In this document: positions 62,096 through 64,000 of the stretch, piece by piece | How the letters are laid out: each line of letters opens with the position of its first letter | Numbering within the stretch: the stretch's first letter is position 1 | NCBI RefSeq assembly: GCF_037948395.1 | Contig: NZ_CP149941.1 | Coordinates: 1 to 64,000, forward strand | DNA length: 64,000 bases | Reading direction: 5' to 3' | Origin: Serratia nevei | GTDB taxonomy: Bacteria; Pseudomonadota; Gammaproteobacteria; Enterobacterales; Enterobacteriaceae | Position numbers and translations under genes: made by a program | The notes under the pieces: generated by a model | Database searches by the model: none | The model's input: the letters and a program-made list of their open reading frames with translations, nothing else | Told to the model about the DNA's origin: nothing

Positions 62096-62455
62096 CGCTT
62101 GCAGCCGGCGATGCCGGCGCCGCTCTCACTGCCCGGCCGCTAAGGCGGCCGTTCGCTAAGGCAGCCAGGCTAAAGGCCTGGCACTTTCTGGTGTATCCCC
62201 TCAGGCCCGGCATCCGCGCAGAGAGACTGTCCCCGTGACAGACGCTGAGCCGGGGCGCCGCCGGCACAAGGGTACGCGTTGCCGGCGTCCTCACCCGTTC
62301 GCACTCCCTTCCTCCCTGCGGTCGTCAGGTCGCTTGCGCTGCGGCCTGCGGCGCCGCCCTTGTACCGTCAGCTGATACCCCGTCTCGGTCTTGTTGTCAC
62401 GGCGCCAGGCTCCCCGCGCCGGCGAAAGCCAAAAGGGGAATACACCAGAAAGAAG
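62096..62455. repeat. 360-bp direct repeat, copy 2
   Basis: Second copy of 57066-57425. Contains the CCCGTTCGCACTC core at 62294-62306. It ends 39 bp before the DUF1419-like gene, again acting as a gene leader. Recombination between the copies would remove or invert nothing but delete the 5 kb carrying parMR and stbDE. Confidence 0.9.
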
Positions 62456-62494
62456 CCGTTGCGGCTTCTGAGTTACTGACTAACGGGAGTGGTT

Positions 62495-62953
62495 ATGTCA
62501 ACGATCGAGCAACAGCAGCAACAACAAATGGTTTTTTATATTCCGGGAACAACGTGGCCACTGGATGTCGCAATCTGGCTGGAAGATCGCTTTGTCACGT
62601 CGTCAGGCAAAACGCTTGAACAGCTACAGCAGCGTAATCCTGCATGTATTCTGGTGTCGTATGAAGAAGCGAAGCGCGGTATGTATGAGGCCGCAAGTCT
62701 GCCTGTCCGTCGTATCAGCAAAGATGAGTACATGGACAAGTTGGAGATGTTGCCGCCGCTCGATTGGAAGTATTTTGATGGCCACGAATCTTTCAAGATG
62801 ATGGAAATGTATTGCGGGAATATTACCGATATTTTCGCCCAACTTGGCAATAGTTATTTTGCGATGCGCGATCATGTTTCGTTACCACATGCTGAGATCA
62901 TGCAGCGTGTGCGTACATTTATCGATGCCGAGTCAGCGGCCGTAGCATCCTGA
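62495..62953 (+). CDS. DUF1419-like protein, 152 aa
   Basis: ATG 62495 after CGGGAGTGGTT; a GTG six bases upstream is in frame. A Gln-rich start is followed by LEQLQQRNPACILVSYEEA, KDEYMDKLEMLPPLDWKYFDGHESFKMMEMYCGNITDIFAQLGNSYFAMRDHV. The MLPPL-W block and GNITDIFA-x-(L/I)G-x-x-YF end match the DUF1419 pattern known from plasmids. Role unknown. Confidence 0.6.
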   Translation: MSTIEQQQQQQMVFYIPGTTWPLDVAIWLEDRFVTSSGKTLEQLQQRNPACILVSYEEAKRGMYEAASLPVRRISKDEYMDKLEMLPPLDWKYFDGHESFKMMEMYCGNITDIFAQLGNSYFAMRDHVSLPHAEIMQRVRTFIDAESAAVAS

Positions 62954-63010
62954 ATAGTTTCCCTCGGTGTTGGCAACGCCGGGGGATCCTCGATAAGAAG
63001 GAAATCGACA

Positions 63011-63160
63011 ATGATTATTGATGACTATATCGCGGCGATCGGTCGTAAAATTTTAGAGCAATGGCAAGAAAATAAACCGGTAATTATTCCAGCTCTTAAA
63101 GGTTTTGAGTGGGCACAGCTGCTCCGCTACTTAGAACTAAAACGGGGCTATGCGTGTTGA
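63011..63160 (+). CDS. Small protein, 49 aa
   Basis: ATG 63011 has a strong ribosome site (AAGAAGGAA) and the frame reads MIIDDYIAAIGRKILEQWQENKPVIIPALKGFEWAQLLRYLELKRGYAC-stop. Helical, soluble, not recognised. Same direction as the DUF1419-like gene, 57 bp behind it. A GTGGCTTTTTA terminator-like stretch follows (63182-63200). Confidence 0.6.
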   Translation: MIIDDYIAAIGRKILEQWQENKPVIIPALKGFEWAQLLRYLELKRGYAC

Positions 63161-63448
63161 TTCATGATATGAACTGAGCCACCCAATTGGGTGGCTTTTT
63201 ATTCCGGCTGTCGCCTTTCAGCGGCGTCGAGCCGCTGAAAGGCGAACAAAACGCTTGCAGCGGGCTAAGCCCGCGCCGCTTTTGCAGTTTCCATCAAGAT
63301 GAAAACTGTAAGGCTATCAGGCTCCGCCTGATGTTACGTTTTGGTGTTTCCATTTCCTCTTCGGTGCTTAGCGGCATGTCTTTTGCTGTGACAGACCTTG
63401 TGCCGGGGCACCTACATCGAAAGGGTTCGCTATCGCCGGCCATCCTTG

Positions 63449-63540
63449 CCCGTTCGCACTCACTCAACGCAGTTTCGTTCGCTTGCGCATGCGGCCTGCG
63501 GTGTCGCCCCTGCGTTGCAGGTTTATACCCCGTCACGGTC
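63449..63540. repeat. Leading-region repeat element, copy E
   Basis: Core CCCGTTCGCACTC (63449-63461), then TTCGCTTGCGCATGCGGCCTGCGG and TTTATACCCCGTCACGGTCATTGCGTCACAG, parallel to GATACCCCGTCTCGGTCTTGTTGTCACGG in the 360-bp copies. Leader of the DUF932 gene. Confidence 0.7.
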
Positions 63541-63621
63541 ATTGCGTCACAGCACAAGACGCGCCACTCCGGCAAAACCGGAATAAATGGCAACACCGAA
63601 AACAGACTGAAGGGGATGAAT

Positions 63622-64000
63622 ATGAAACGACTGTATAGTGGATTTCGCCAGGCAAATGTGATCCGTAAAACTCGACCATTAACAAATGATGAGTTATTCC
63701 GTCACGTACCAAGTGTCTTCTCTGAAGAAAAACATGCATCACGTAGCGAGCGTTATACCTACATACCAACGATTAATTTGTTGGATAGACTCCGCGGAGA
63801 AGGTTTCCATCCATTTTCTGCTTGCCAAACAAAAGTTCGCGATGATGATAAACGTGGTCACACGCGACACATGCTAAGGCTTCGTAGAGATGGTTTCGGT
63901 CAAAATGATGAAGTTCCTGAGATTATTTTACTCAATAGTCATGATGGGAGTAGCAGCTATCAAATGATTCCGGGCATATTTAGATTTGTTTGTAACAACG
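63622..64000 (+). CDS. DUF932-family plasmid protein, 3' partial
   Basis: At least 126 aa; runs off the window. ATG 63622 follows AAGGGGATGAAT (an ATG at 63616 is also in frame). MKRLYSGFRQANVIRKTRPLTNDELFRHVPSVFSEEKHASRSERYTYIPTINLLDRLRGEGFHPFSACQTKVRDDDKRGHTRHMLRLRR is the N-terminus of the DUF932 proteins (YafZ/YfjQ-like) found on conjugative plasmids and islands. Function unknown. Confidence 0.85.
   Translation, partial: MKRLYSGFRQANVIRKTRPLTNDELFRHVPSVFSEEKHASRSERYTYIPTINLLDRLRGEGFHPFSACQTKVRDDDKRGHTRHMLRLRRDGFGQNDEVPEIILLNSHDGSSSYQMIPGIFRFVCNN

Overview
The window looks like part of a large, mosaic plasmid of an enterobacterium, most likely Serratia or a close Yersiniaceae relative. 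This rests on plasmid replication and partition genes, F-like leading-region genes, a Proteus MR/P-like fimbrial operon and enterobacterial insertion sequences; the species is an inference. The backbone is GC-rich (50-64 kb), whereas the accessory islands (6.5-8.5, 12-14.5, 17-23.3 and 41-47 kb) are AT-rich.

Layout. 0-3.6 kb: an IncFII-type RepA, cut by the left window edge, with its origin-side conserved segment, a hypothetical gene, and a second initiator (Rep_3 type) with iterons. 3.8-6.4 kb: SOS genes umuDC, with umuC broken by one stop codon, and an SRAP abasic-site protein. 6.5-8.5 kb: a DUF4145 zinc-ribbon protein and an Abi-like HEPN protein. 8.8-14.6 kb: IS91, IS3 and Tn3 debris around two orphan genes. 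14644-24008: a 9365-bp unit bounded by inverted Tn3-family ends and a perfect 5-bp target duplication (TATCC). It carries a methyltransferase, a flavin-type split-barrel protein, a free adenylation enzyme and an adenylation-thiolation-reductase enzyme, and it sits inside one end of an IS2-like element. 25.5-26.3 kb: a Tat-exported beta-carbonic anhydrase.

26.9-39.1 kb: a chaperone-usher fimbrial locus. It has a divergent PapI/FaeA-like regulator, major and minor pilins, usher, chaperone and tip adhesin, then a lipoprotein and a degenerate FKBP-like coiled-coil protein. Between the last minor pilin and the adhesin lies a decayed reverse-transcriptase gene whose start and stop overlap its neighbours, as if it were once a true operon member.

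39.1-40.3 kb: a third replication gene with an IncI/IncL/M-style antisense-RNA and pseudoknot control region. 41-46.5 kb: a LuxR-type regulator preceded by a run of 17 G, a 667-aa protein resembling three-domain Cry delta-endotoxins, and two small secreted or membrane-active beta-rich proteins. 47.5-48.3 kb: a strongly folded leader followed by a hypothetical DNA-binding-type gene. 48.4-51.3 kb: an Rpn nuclease and an RHH-headed protein.

51.8-64 kb: plasmid maintenance and the leading region. It holds a HEPN protein, ResD-type resolvase, XRE regulators, ParA/RHH partition with an 8-bp repeat centromere, ParMR partition with its own centromere, StbDE toxin-antitoxin, a methylase-like protein, and DUF3085, DUF1419-like and DUF932 genes. 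Several of these are preceded by copies of a repeated GC-rich structured element, two of which form a 360-bp near-perfect direct repeat. Such repeats resemble single-strand promoters of conjugative leading regions (inference).
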